Part shown: positions 24,217 through 32,003 of the stretch, one piece after another | How positions within the stretch are numbered: position 1 is the stretch's first letter | Layout of the letters: the number at the start of each line of letters is the position of its first letter | Source: Micropruina sp. | Lineage (GTDB): Bacteria > Actinomycetota > Actinomycetes > Propionibacteriales > Propionibacteriaceae | Direction of reading: 5' to 3' | Assembly: GCA_016716635.1 (NCBI GenBank) | Contig: JADJVZ010000011.1 | Span: 310,001 to 374,000 of the forward strand | Length of the DNA stretch: 64,000 bases | Position numbers and translations under genes: made by a program | The notes under the pieces: model-generated | Database searches by the model: none | What the model was told of the DNA's origin: nothing | The model's input: only the letters and a program-made list of their open reading frames with translations

Positions 24217-24522
24217 ATGCGCCGCTACGACGATGCCATCGAGGTGCGACACCTTGACGGGGAACCGGTCACGTTCACGTGGCGGCGTCGGCATTGGCTC
24301 GTCACCGAGGTCGAAACCCGGTGGGTCGAGACCGCCGATTGGTGGAACTCGCCCCAGGTGCGCATCGCGCGCGGTTCGGTGGCCGAAGACCTGGGCGACG
24401 ACCTGCTGGGAGAACGCGAAGTGTGGCGCGTGATCGCCCATCCGGTCGGGGTGGAGTATGCGGGGGTCTTCGAACTGACCTGCCGCGATGGGCAGTGGAC
24501 GCTGCGACGGGTGGTCGACTGA
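24217..24522 (+). CDS. DUF6504-family protein, first gene of the SOS operon
   Basis: 101 residues from ATG 24217, with GGGAGGGAG seven bases upstream. The sequence is a small beta-rich domain (TFTWRRRHWLVTEVETRWVE, then WWNSPQVRIARG and EREVWRVIA), the pattern of DUF6504 proteins that sit next to Y-family polymerases in Actinobacteria. The function is unknown; its operon position suggests it helps translesion synthesis. Its stop overlaps the next start by one base. Confidence 0.78.
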   Translation: MRRYDDAIEVRHLDGEPVTFTWRRRHWLVTEVETRWVETADWWNSPQVRIARGSVAEDLGDDLLGEREVWRVIAHPVGVEYAGVFELTCRDGQWTLRRVVD

Positions 24523-24905
24523 TGTTGAGCGACGACCTCCAGCGCGCCCAGGCCGCCTTGGTGGCGGCCGAACTGGCCGAGCGTCCACACGAAAGATTCC
24601 TTGCCGCGCACGTGGCGGCGCTGCGCATGGCGGCCTGCGTCTTGGCCGTCCGGGCCCATGGGGTGCGCACCAGCCGGTTGGGCAGCGTCTGGGAACTGCT
24701 GGCGGCCGTGGCGCCGGAGTTCTCCGAATGGGCGGCGTTCTTCGCCGCCAGCCAACTCAAACGCCAAGCCGTAGCCGCGGGAGCGACCGCGCTGGTGGGC
24801 GCCCGCGAAGCCGACGACCTGCTCCGCGATGCCGCCGCCTTCCACGACGACGTTCGCCGGCGCCTGCTCGGGCGCCGCGTCCAGACCGAGGCCGGTGCCG
24901 GATGA
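24522..24905 (+). CDS. SAV_6107/HEPN-like helical protein
   Basis: 127 residues from ATG 24522. All-helical and Ala-rich, with LSDDLQRAQAALVAAELAE at the N-terminus, RFLAAHVAALRMAACVLAVRA near residues 26-46 and VWELLAAVAPEFSEWAAFFA near 57-76, which matches the SAV_6107 family of HEPN-like proteins. It is encoded between a DUF6504 gene and dnaE2, overlapping both (1 base before, 4 bases after). The ImuA' position of classical ImuA'-ImuB-DnaE2 cassettes is occupied here by this protein, so it may play an accessory part; this is inference. Confidence 0.75.
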   Translation: MLSDDLQRAQAALVAAELAERPHERFLAAHVAALRMAACVLAVRAHGVRTSRLGSVWELLAAVAPEFSEWAAFFAASQLKRQAVAAGATALVGAREADDLLRDAAAFHDDVRRRLLGRRVQTEAGAG

Positions 24906-27900
24906 GCGACCCGTTCGTCCACCTGCGGGTGGCGTCCGGATACTCGCTGCAATACGGGGCCTCCCACCCCTCGGAGCTGGTGGCGGCTGCTGCGGCGCAC
25001 GAGATGGACACCCTTGCCCTCACCGATCGCGACGGCCTTTACGGCAGCATCCGGTTCGCGAAAGCCTGCCTGAGCGCCGGCCTAGCGCCCATCGTGGGGG
25101 TCGACTTCGCGTTGGCGTTACCAGGGCGCGGCGATCGGGCCGGGGGGCGAACGGGGGGTGATGGTGAGAGGGGAGCTACCTCGCTCGCGGCCCGACGCGA
25201 GGCCCGCCCGACACCCAAACCGGTGCGGGGTGGTGAACTGCGCGATCCGCGGCTGCCGCGGGTGGTGGTGTACGCCTCCTCCCGGGCGGGCTGGGCCTCG
25301 TTGTGCCGGCTGACCTCGGCGGTCCACTTGGCGGGGGAGCGCGGCAAACCGGTGCTGACCCCCGAACTGGTGGCGCGGCACGCCGACGACCTCATCGTGT
25401 TGTTGGGTTCCGATTCCGACCTCGGCAACGCCCTCGCCACGGGCGGCCCCGACGCCGCCGAGTGGGCGCTCGCCCGCTGGCGGGAGGTGTTGTCTCCTGA
25501 GCAGTTGGCGGTCGGTGTCACGAATCACCGGCTGCCCGGACGAGGCATCGGCTCGGCCGCCCATGCCGGGCGGATGCTCAGCTTCGCCGACAGCCACCGG
25601 CTGGTAGGGGTGCTCACCAACGACGTCCGGATGGCCGATAAGCGACGCGCGACCACGGTGGACGTGTTGGACGCGGCCCGACGTTTGGTCCCGCTCGACC
25701 TGCGCAACGTCGATCGCCGCAACGCCGAGGGTTACCTGAAGTCGGGCAAGGAGATGCTGGCCGCCGCCGAGGAGGCCGCTTTGTCGGCGGGGCGCCCCGA
25801 CGCCGAGCGGCTGTTCGCCGACACCCGCACGCTGGCGATCCGCACCCGGCTCGACCCGCGGGCCGACATCGGGCTCGGCGAAATTCACCTTCCCGAGTTC
25901 AGCGCGCTGGGGGTCTCCGGTGAGGCGGAGAGCGCCTTCGCCGCGCTGCGGCAGCGGTGCGAGGCGGGCATCAACTCCCATTACGGCACCACCAGTAGCG
26001 CAATCGAGACGAGGCTCGACGACGAGCTCCGCGTCATCAAGACCATGGGCTTCGCCAGCTACTTTCTGACCGTCGCCGAGGTGGTCGGCATGATCAAAGA
26101 CATGGGCATCCGGGTCGCCGCCCGCGGCTCGGGGGCGGGCAGCCTGGTCAATTACCTATTGGGGGTCTCGGGGGTCGATCCGCTGCGGTACGGGCTCATC
26201 ATGGAGCGCTTCCTCTCCCCACTGCGCCAGGCGTTGCCCGACATCGACATCGACGTGGAATCCGCGCGCCGCACCGAGATCTATGACCGGATCCTCGACG
26301 CGTTCGGCGGCGAGCGGGTGGCCTGCGTGGCCATGGTCGAGACCTACCGCGTCCGGCACGCGATCCGCGACGTCGGGGCGGCGCTCAGCCTGCCGCCCGG
26401 CGAGATCGACGCGATCGCCAAGTCGTTCCCGCACATCCGCGCCCGCGACGCCCGCAGCGCCATCCGAGACCTGCCCGAACTACGCAGCGCCGGCCTGGGC
26501 AGCCGCCGCCTCGACGTCTTGTTCGAACTCGTCGAATCCCTGGACGGGTTGCCCCGCCACCTTGCGCTGCACCCGTGCGGGGTGCTGCTGTCGGACGCCA
26601 CGCTGCTCGACCGCACCCCCGTCGAGGCCAGCTTCGGCGGCTACCCGATGAGCCAGTTCGACAAGGACGACGTCGAAGACATGGGACTGCTCAAGCTCGA
26701 CGTGCTGGGCATTCGGATGCAGTCCTCGATGGCGCACGCCCTCGAAGAGATCATCCGCATCGAAGATCACTGCCCCGACATCGACGCGCTCGCCCCTTTC
26801 GACGATCCGCAGGTCTACGACGTCATCGCCCACCGCAACACCTTGGGCTGCTTCCAGATCGAGTCGCCAGGGCAGCGGGAACTCATCGGCAAGTTCGGTC
26901 CCAGCACCTTCCTCGACGTCATCATCGACATCTCGCTGTTCCGCCCCGGTCCGGTGAAATCCGACATGATCACGCCCTTCTTGGAGGCGCGGCACGGCTG
27001 GGCCAAGGTGCGCTACCCGCACCCCGACCTCGAACCGGTGCTGCGCGACACCGGCGGGGTGGTGGTGTTCCACGAACAGATCATCCAGATCGTCTCGGTG
27101 ATGACCGGCTGCACCCTTGCTGAGGGCGATGAAGCCCGCCGGGCCCTGGGCGATCGCATCGGGCAGGCCGAGGTGAAGCGCTGGTTCTTCCCCGCCGCCC
27201 GGCGTAAGGGCTACGCCGAACCTTTGATCGAACGGGTCTGGGGGATCTTGGAATCCTTCGCCTCGTTCGGTTTCTGCAAGGCGCACGCCGCCGCGTTCGC
27301 GCTGCCCACCTACCAATCGGCGTGGCTGAAAACCCACTACCCGGCCCACTTTCTCGCCGGGGTGCTCACCCACGACCCCGGCATGTACCCCAAGCGGCTG
27401 ATCCTCGAGGAGGCCCGGCGCTGCGGGGTGGAGATCCTCGCGCTGGACGTCAACGAATCCTCCGACGCCTACCGAGCCATTCGGTTGGGCGAGGCACCTC
27501 GGGAGAGCCGACTTGGTGGACGCGAGGTGGCCTGGGCAGACGGACGAAGGGAGGCCCCGGACGGCCGCGAGGAGGCCTGGGCGGACGGACGCGGGGAGCC
27601 CCCGGACGGCCCCGAGGAGCCCTGGCCCGACGGATTGCCTGACGGTCGCGGCTACGGCATTCGGCTGTCGCTCTCGGACGTGAAGGGCATCACCGCCACC
27701 GAGGTCGGCCGCATCATCGCCGGTCAGCCCTACGCCTCCCTCACCGACTTCGCCAACCGCACCGGTTGTGCCGCCCCCGTCGTGGAGCGGCTGGTGCTGG
27801 CCGGGGCGTTCGATGATCTCTACGGGGTCGGCAGGGCCATCGGTGTCGCCCCCCGCGACCGCATCACCCGCCGCGACCTGCTGCTCACCGTCGCCGACCT

Positions 27901-28915
27901 CGAACGCGCAGCCCGCGTCGACCGCCGCCTCGCCGGCGCCGGACGGGCCCGCGGCCTGGCGGGGGGCGGACGCGCCAAAGTCAGCGCCCGCGGGCTGCGC
28001 CCCGAAAGCGATGATCCCTGGCAGCGGGCCCAGGGCCAGGCCCTCGCCACCCCGCCGCCGCGCCCGGTCGAGATCCAACTGCCGCTCGACTTCTCGACCC
28101 CGCCCCTGACGGAGACCCCACCCTTCACGGAGGATGGCGCCTATGAGGGCTGGACGGGTGGGGCGAGTGGGCCGGGGGACGTCGTGGCCACAGGGTTGCC
28201 CGAGATGACCGACGACGAGCGGCTCGCCGCCGAGCTCGAGATCGTCGGCTTGGACGCCACTCGTCACGCCCTCACCGACTACCTGCCCTTCTTGCGGACG
28301 CTGGGCGTCACTTTCGCGGCCGACCTACTGGGCAAGCGGTGGCGCTCGGACCTGCTGATCGCCGGGGTGAAGGTGGCCACCCAGACACCGGCGGTCCGCT
28401 CGGGGCGGCGGGTGGTTTTCTTGACCCTCGACGACACCACCGGCCCCTCGGACGCCACCTTCTTCGAAGATGCCCAGGGCCCTTACGCCGCCACCGTGTT
28501 CGGGTCGTGGCTGCTGGTCGTCCGCGGCGAACTGCGCCGCACCGGGCCGCGCGGGGTCTCGCTGCGAGCCACGGCGGCCTGGGATCTTCCGCAGCTCTAC
28601 GCGCTCTACACCCGCACCTTGGACGAGGGCGGCGGCGAGGCCGAGGCACTGGCGGCGGTGGTCGCGCTCATGACCGAGGTGCCCGAGGGGTTCGGCATGG
28701 TCGGCGAGCAACTCACCGACGAGCAACTGGCGGCGCTGCCGCCCGAATCCCGTCCCGACGCCGATGCCCAACAGCACGGCAAGGGGGGCGGCATGGGGCG
28801 GCGGCGCACCCTCGTCCACGCGAGCGGGTTCGCCCAATCTCCCTACGCCGACGTCAAGGCGGCCGAGCCGACGCGCAAGTTGTGGCATTCCTCACCCGGA
28901 AGCTCCGGACGATGA
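24902..28915 (+). CDS. dnaE2: Error-prone DNA polymerase III alpha subunit DnaE2
   Basis: 1337 residues from ATG 24902 (ATGA overlap with the previous stop), longer than the usual 1050 to 1100. The PHP domain is at the N-terminus; its usual LHxHS and TDHDG metal motifs read VHLRV and TDRDG. The polymerase active site is intact: PDIDIDVE near residues 446-453 and QFDKDDVEDMGLLKLDVLG near 585. A late OB-fold (about 1148-1230) is present. Extra length comes from low-complexity inserts at about residues 75-115, 873-917 and 1005-1080. It copies damaged DNA during SOS-induced mutagenesis. Confidence 0.95.
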   Translation: MSDPFVHLRVASGYSLQYGASHPSELVAAAAAHEMDTLALTDRDGLYGSIRFAKACLSAGLAPIVGVDFALALPGRGDRAGGRTGGDGERGATSLAARREARPTPKPVRGGELRDPRLPRVVVYASSRAGWASLCRLTSAVHLAGERGKPVLTPELVARHADDLIVLLGSDSDLGNALATGGPDAAEWALARWREVLSPEQLAVGVTNHRLPGRGIGSAAHAGRMLSFADSHRLVGVLTNDVRMADKRRATTVDVLDAARRLVPLDLRNVDRRNAEGYLKSGKEMLAAAEEAALSAGRPDAERLFADTRTLAIRTRLDPRADIGLGEIHLPEFSALGVSGEAESAFAALRQRCEAGINSHYGTTSSAIETRLDDELRVIKTMGFASYFLTVAEVVGMIKDMGIRVAARGSGAGSLVNYLLGVSGVDPLRYGLIMERFLSPLRQALPDIDIDVESARRTEIYDRILDAFGGERVACVAMVETYRVRHAIRDVGAALSLPPGEIDAIAKSFPHIRARDARSAIRDLPELRSAGLGSRRLDVLFELVESLDGLPRHLALHPCGVLLSDATLLDRTPVEASFGGYPMSQFDKDDVEDMGLLKLDVLGIRMQSSMAHALEEIIRIEDHCPDIDALAPFDDPQVYDVIAHRNTLGCFQIESPGQRELIGKFGPSTFLDVIIDISLFRPGPVKSDMITPFLEARHGWAKVRYPHPDLEPVLRDTGGVVVFHEQIIQIVSVMTGCTLAEGDEARRALGDRIGQAEVKRWFFPAARRKGYAEPLIERVWGILESFASFGFCKAHAAAFALPTYQSAWLKTHYPAHFLAGVLTHDPGMYPKRLILEEARRCGVEILALDVNESSDAYRAIRLGEAPRESRLGGREVAWADGRREAPDGREEAWADGRGEPPDGPEEPWPDGLPDGRGYGIRLSLSDVKGITATEVGRIIAGQPYASLTDFANRTGCAAPVVERLVLAGAFDDLYGVGRAIGVAPRDRITRRDLLLTVADLERAARVDRRLAGAGRARGLAGGGRAKVSARGLRPESDDPWQRAQGQALATPPPRPVEIQLPLDFSTPPLTETPPFTEDGAYEGWTGGASGPGDVVATGLPEMTDDERLAAELEIVGLDATRHALTDYLPFLRTLGVTFAADLLGKRWRSDLLIAGVKVATQTPAVRSGRRVVFLTLDDTTGPSDATFFEDAQGPYAATVFGSWLLVVRGELRRTGPRGVSLRATAAWDLPQLYALYTRTLDEGGGEAEALAAVVALMTEVPEGFGMVGEQLTDEQLAALPPESRPDADAQQHGKGGGMGRRRTLVHASGFAQSPYADVKAAEPTRKLWHSSPGSSGR
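27518..27652 (+). repeat. 45-bp tandem repeat inside dnaE2
   Basis: Three 45-bp units (the third diverged) at 27518-27562, 27563-27607 and 27608-27652 encode 15-residue repeats: GREVAWADGRREAPD, GREEAWADGRGEPPD, and a degenerate GPEEPWPDGLPDGRG. They lie in the loop just before the segment GYGIRLSLSDVKGI, where ordinary DnaE2 has a short connection. Confidence 0.8.
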
Positions 28916-28968
28916 GCGGGGGCGAGGCACTCTCGTGGACGCCCACCCGCCACCCCCTTTTCTTCTCG

Positions 28969-29036
28969 ACTTTGCTGGCGTTAGGCGTCTTTGCTGGCGA
29001 AATATCGCCAGCAAAGACGCCTAACGCCAGCAAAGT
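28969..29036. repeat. 68-bp palindromic element, copy 1 (dnaE2-dinB gap)
   Basis: Perfect inverted repeat: two 32-base arms around AATA. Each arm itself holds the direct repeat TTTGCTGGCG twice, separated by TTAGGCGTC. Short TCTC and GAGA sequences flank it. A second copy of exactly the same length is at 60178-60245 with 54 of 68 bases identical and four compensatory pair changes. Confidence 0.9.
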
Positions 29037-29069
29037 GGGAGAGGGGGAGGCGCCGGAGCAGTTAGCGGA

Positions 29070-29111
29070 GCAGCCCTTAGCGCGGTCTTTGGGGCAGCCC
29101 TTAGCGCGGTC
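29070..29111 (+). repeat. 24-bp direct repeat before dinB
   Basis: GCAGCCCTTAGCGCGGTC occurs at 29070-29087 and again at 29094-29111, a 24-base period, between the palindrome and the dinB start. No further copies seen. Confidence 0.7.
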
Positions 29112-29126
29112 CTCGGGTGGGGCGCG

Positions 29127-30407
29127 ATGACCCCCGGATTCTCGAGCTGGTTCGATCCCTCCGCCACGCCCCGGTTCGATCAGCCCACCGCCCCCGGACG
29201 CGATTCGGCCGGAAGCCCGTCGTCCGGACGCCCGGCGACCGGTCGCGCCATCATGCACGTCGACATGGACGCCTTCTACGCGTCGGTGGAGTTACGGCGG
29301 CACCCGGAGCTCAAAGGCAAGCCGGTGTGGGTCGGCGGCGCGGAGCGGGGTGTGGTGCTGTCGGCCAATTACGAGGCGAAGGCGTTCGGCGTCGAGGGGG
29401 GCATGCCCAGCACCCGGGCGCGTCGGCTGTGCCCGCAAGCGGTGGCGATTCCCCCCGATTTCGACGCCTACATGGCGGCTTCGAAGGGGGTCTTCGAGAT
29501 CTTCGGCACCATCACCGACACCGTCGAGGCGATGAGCATCGATGAGGCTTTCCTCGACGTGACGGGGTCGCTGCGGCGGCTCGGGTCCCCCGTCCAGGCG
29601 GGTGAGCTCGTCCGGGCGCTCGTCCACGACGAGCAGCGCATCACCTGCTCGGTGGGCATCGCCCCGACGAAGTTCTTGGCCAAATTGGCCTCGTCGGCGG
29701 CCAAACCCGACGGGTTGCGGCTCATCGAACCCGACGCCGTCGTGGAGTTCCTGCACCCGTTGGGGGTGCAGAAGCTTTGGGGGGTGGGGGACAGCACCGC
29801 CGCCAAGCTGCACACGCTCGGCATCAAGACGGTGGCTGACCTGGCGTATGCGCCCAAGGCGACCTTGCAGCGGGCGTTCGGGCCCCGCCTGGGGCAACTG
29901 TTGTCGGATCTGGCCTGGGGGCGCGACACCCGCAAGGTGACGGTCACGCAGGCCGAGCGCAGCATCGGGCACCAGGAAACCTTCGCGCGCGACACCGACG
30001 ACGTCGATCTGGTGATCGGTGAGCTGTTGCGGGTCTCGGGCACGGTCGCCTGGCGGCTGCGGCAATCCGGCATGCTGGCGCGCGGGCTCACATTGAACCT
30101 GCGCTTTGCCGACTTCACGCAGGTCAACAAATCCGCGACGCTGTCGAGCCCCACCGATCTGACCGGGGAGATCCATGCCCAGGCCGTCACCCTGTTTGGA
30201 CGCTTGGGCCTGCAGCGGGCGCGCATCCGCCGCGTTGCGATCCGCGCCGAGAAGCTGGTGGTGGCCTCGGAGGCCTACGTCCAACCCGCCTTGGACGAGC
30301 CGGACGCGGGCTGGCGCGCCGCCGAACGGGCCTCCGATGCGGTGCTGCGTCGATTCGGGCCGAAGGCCGTCCAACGCGCCTCCCTCACAGCGTCCCGACG
30401 CCCCTGA
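29127..30407 (+). CDS. dinB: DNA polymerase IV (Y family)
   Basis: 426 residues from ATG 29127. After a 40-residue polar leader, the catalytic core starts at IMHVDMDAFYASVE (first Asp pair) and continues with SANYEAKAFGVEGGMPSTRA and the second active-site motif SIDEAFLDV near residue 143; CSVGIAPTKFLAKLAS and the HhH segment LWGVGDSTAAKLHTLGI follow. All catalytic residues are present, so this is an active DinB, not the inactive ImuB of classical cassettes. It lies 211 bases after dnaE2, beyond the 68-bp palindrome, so it may be only partly co-transcribed with the SOS operon. An alternative start at 29252 (MHVDMD) exists. Confidence 0.94.
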   Translation: MTPGFSSWFDPSATPRFDQPTAPGRDSAGSPSSGRPATGRAIMHVDMDAFYASVELRRHPELKGKPVWVGGAERGVVLSANYEAKAFGVEGGMPSTRARRLCPQAVAIPPDFDAYMAASKGVFEIFGTITDTVEAMSIDEAFLDVTGSLRRLGSPVQAGELVRALVHDEQRITCSVGIAPTKFLAKLASSAAKPDGLRLIEPDAVVEFLHPLGVQKLWGVGDSTAAKLHTLGIKTVADLAYAPKATLQRAFGPRLGQLLSDLAWGRDTRKVTVTQAERSIGHQETFARDTDDVDLVIGELLRVSGTVAWRLRQSGMLARGLTLNLRFADFTQVNKSATLSSPTDLTGEIHAQAVTLFGRLGLQRARIRRVAIRAEKLVVASEAYVQPALDEPDAGWRAAERASDAVLRRFGPKAVQRASLTASRRP

Positions 30408-30477
30408 CCATTCCGTTGGCCATCTTCGACGCGTAGACTGGGTCAACCACCCACCTGCGGACGTGAAGGGGGATGAG

Positions 30478-30846
30478 GTGCCACTCTCAGAACACGAGCA
30501 GAACAGCCTCCGCCAGCTTGCGCAAGCCCTCGCCGCCGAGGATCCGAAGCTCGCCGACACCCTGCGCGGCACTTCGCGACGGTTCATTCATCGACGCGTC
30601 GCCGCCCTTGCTGGGCTCGGCTTCATCGTCGGTCTCGCCGCCCTGATCGGCGGCATGGAGGTCGGTTGGATCGTCAGCGTCCTCGGCTTCATAGCCATGC
30701 TGGCGTCTACGATCATCGCCCTGCTGTCGTGGCGCGAGGTTGAAGTCGATACGCCCCAGGGCCCGAGCCCTTCGGCCGCCGCCCGTTCGGCCTTCATCGA
30801 CATGCTTGACGAACGTCGCCGTCACCACCCCGAAGACGAAAAGTAG
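30478..30846 (+). CDS. DUF3040 membrane protein
   Basis: 122 residues from GTG 30478, with AAGGGGG about seven bases upstream. The N-terminal PLSEHEQNSLRQLAQALAAEDP is the hallmark of DUF3040; two membrane helices follow at about residues 43-62 and 67-86, and a charged C-terminus. The gene is commonly found near mraZ in Actinobacteria. Function unknown. TAGACT (30434-30439) is a candidate -10 box with a leader of about 35 bases, and a terminator follows. Confidence 0.88.
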   Translation: MPLSEHEQNSLRQLAQALAAEDPKLADTLRGTSRRFIHRRVAALAGLGFIVGLAALIGGMEVGWIVSVLGFIAMLASTIIALLSWREVEVDTPQGPSPSAAARSAFIDMLDERRRHHPEDEK

Positions 30847-30893
30847 CCGCAAGCCCCCGCGAGCGTCGAACCCTCGACCTCCCTCCCACGAAC

Positions 30894-30930
30894 AAGGCCG
30901 CCCCCGGTTCACCGGGGGTGGCCTTCGTTT
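30894..30930 (+). terminator. Rho-independent terminator after the DUF3040 gene
   Basis: AAGGCC, a G-T wobble and CCCCCGG (30894-30907) pair with CCGGGGG and GGCCTT (30912-30925) around TTCA, followed by CGTTT. About 14 pairs; 48 bases after the stop. Confidence 0.85.
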
Positions 30931-31022
30931 GTGCCCTGACTCTTATCAATGTGGCGAGTTTTCGGGACTGATGTGGCGTTGACTACGGGTTTCTGTTTCC
31001 GGGTTGTGCGCTAGCCGGGTGG

Positions 31023-31138
31023 TTGGCGAGAGCTAAGTCGTGCCGGAAGTCCAAGACCGATCTCCGCGCCCGCCCGATCTACGCCAGGAAACGGCCTCGA
31101 TCGAAGCCCAACTCACCATCGTTTTCGCCGCCTCGTAG
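31023..31138 (+). pseudogene. Transposase C-terminal fragment (IS1634/IS4-like), frameshifted
   Basis: One frame reads AKSCRKSKTDLRARPIYARKR, and after a frame change at about 31090 the sequence continues ASIEAQLTIVFAAS and stops at TAG 31136. Together these match the conserved C-terminal KSDLxARPIYHxxRDSIEAHLTIVFAALAV region of IS1634-type transposases. No start, no N-terminal domain and no full element remain. It is a small relic in a gene-poor stretch of about 1.1 kb. Confidence 0.65.
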
Positions 31139-31166
31139 TCGCCCGCCGGCTCATCCTCGCCAACCC

Positions 31167-31241
31167 CACCCAAACCATGCTGAATACCGAGGCTCAAGTC
31201 GCCCACGAGAAGCAAGGGCGGAGTTCAGCATGAGTTGGGTG
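31167..31241. repeat. Inverted repeat near the transposase relic
   Basis: 18-base arms (31167-31184 and 31224-31241) match except for two positions; the outer part is CACCCAA with TTGGGTG and the inner part CATGCTGAA with TTCAGCATG, separated by 39 bases. It may be the end of the decayed insertion sequence or a terminator; no target duplication was found. Confidence 0.5.
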
Positions 31242-31318
31242 AGGCCGACCCCGCTGCCTATCCCTTGCGCCCCATCCGACCTAGCCGTCCCACCTGTGCG
31301 CTCACGTCAGCCGATCTG

Positions 31319-31399
31319 GCGTCTACCCTGCCCTTCACGCACCTTCCCTACCGTTGCAACGCAACGGCAGGGAAGGTGCGTTGGCGGCAGGGTAGACGC
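31319..31399. repeat. 81-bp imperfect inverted repeat in a gene desert
   Basis: Three nested paired segments: GCGTCTACCCTGCC with GGCAGGGTAGACGC (14 pairs), CGCACCTTCCCT with AGGGAAGGTGCG (12 pairs) and CGTTGC with GCAACG (6 pairs), separated by a 5x5 and a 2x2 internal loop and closing on AAC. It is not related in sequence to the 68-bp palindromes. Confidence 0.8.
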
Positions 31400-32003
31400 G
31401 ATGGGGCGGCCGAACATGGGGCAAATACGGGACGGATGGGACGAAGAGGATCAGTGGCCATTGGCGGCTGCTGGCAGGGCCGCTCTCTAGCGTGGGAGCG
31501 CTTTCCTGAGGTTCACATCGCCGTCGACAATCGCGGACGCTGTCGGCGGCGCTCGAAAGACGCCGCTCCACGAAGGGCTCTGGCGGGGATGTTTCCATCG
31601 GGGTACCGGCCCGTTGAGCCCAGTCCCGCCGAACCGCGCGCCTCCAACAACGATTCTGCGGCGCTCAACGAAAGGGTCATTCCCATTACCCCTTGTCGGA
31701 GGCATGTGATGCCCAGTGCGTCCTCGTCGACTGACGCACATTTGCTGTGGGCGTCCGCCGTCGGCGCCAATCGGGCACTTGAGCCTCGACCAACAGCTCG
31801 TCTCAGGCCGAGCTGCCCGCCTGGCTCAAACCACCGCCGGCAGGAGCCTCAAGAAGCAGGTCTTGACACTCCGCCGCACCACACCGCCAGATCACAGACG
31901 GTGACCATGTCATGACAGCCGCGTGCCCGCTCCCCGACGACGCTCAAGCCGGCCTCAACGCTGATCACGTGCACACCAACTGATAAAAGTCGGGCTTTGT
32001 GCC
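31400..32003. other. Gene-poor stretch, no supported gene
   Basis: Several open frames cross this stretch but none has a domain, ribosome site or actinobacterial composition pattern that I can support. One site, TGGGAGCGCTTTCC (31493-31506), keeps the left half and centre of a LacI-family sugar operator (palindrome TGGGAGCGCTCCCA). Together with the transposase relic to its left, this looks like a scar of old insertions and deletions. Confidence 0.5.

Noticed and set aside
31319..31399. Third copy of the 68-bp palindromic element
   Set aside because: Different length, loop and arm sequence; no alignment with the other two.
31493..31506. LacI-family operator TGGGAGCGCTTTCC
   Set aside because: Only half of the palindrome is intact and no regulator or sugar gene lies nearby; kept only as a note in the feature list.
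31235..31915. Open frame of 226 codons in the gene-poor stretch
   Set aside because: No domain, no ribosome site, and it runs straight through the 81-bp inverted repeat; looks like chance in GC-rich DNA.
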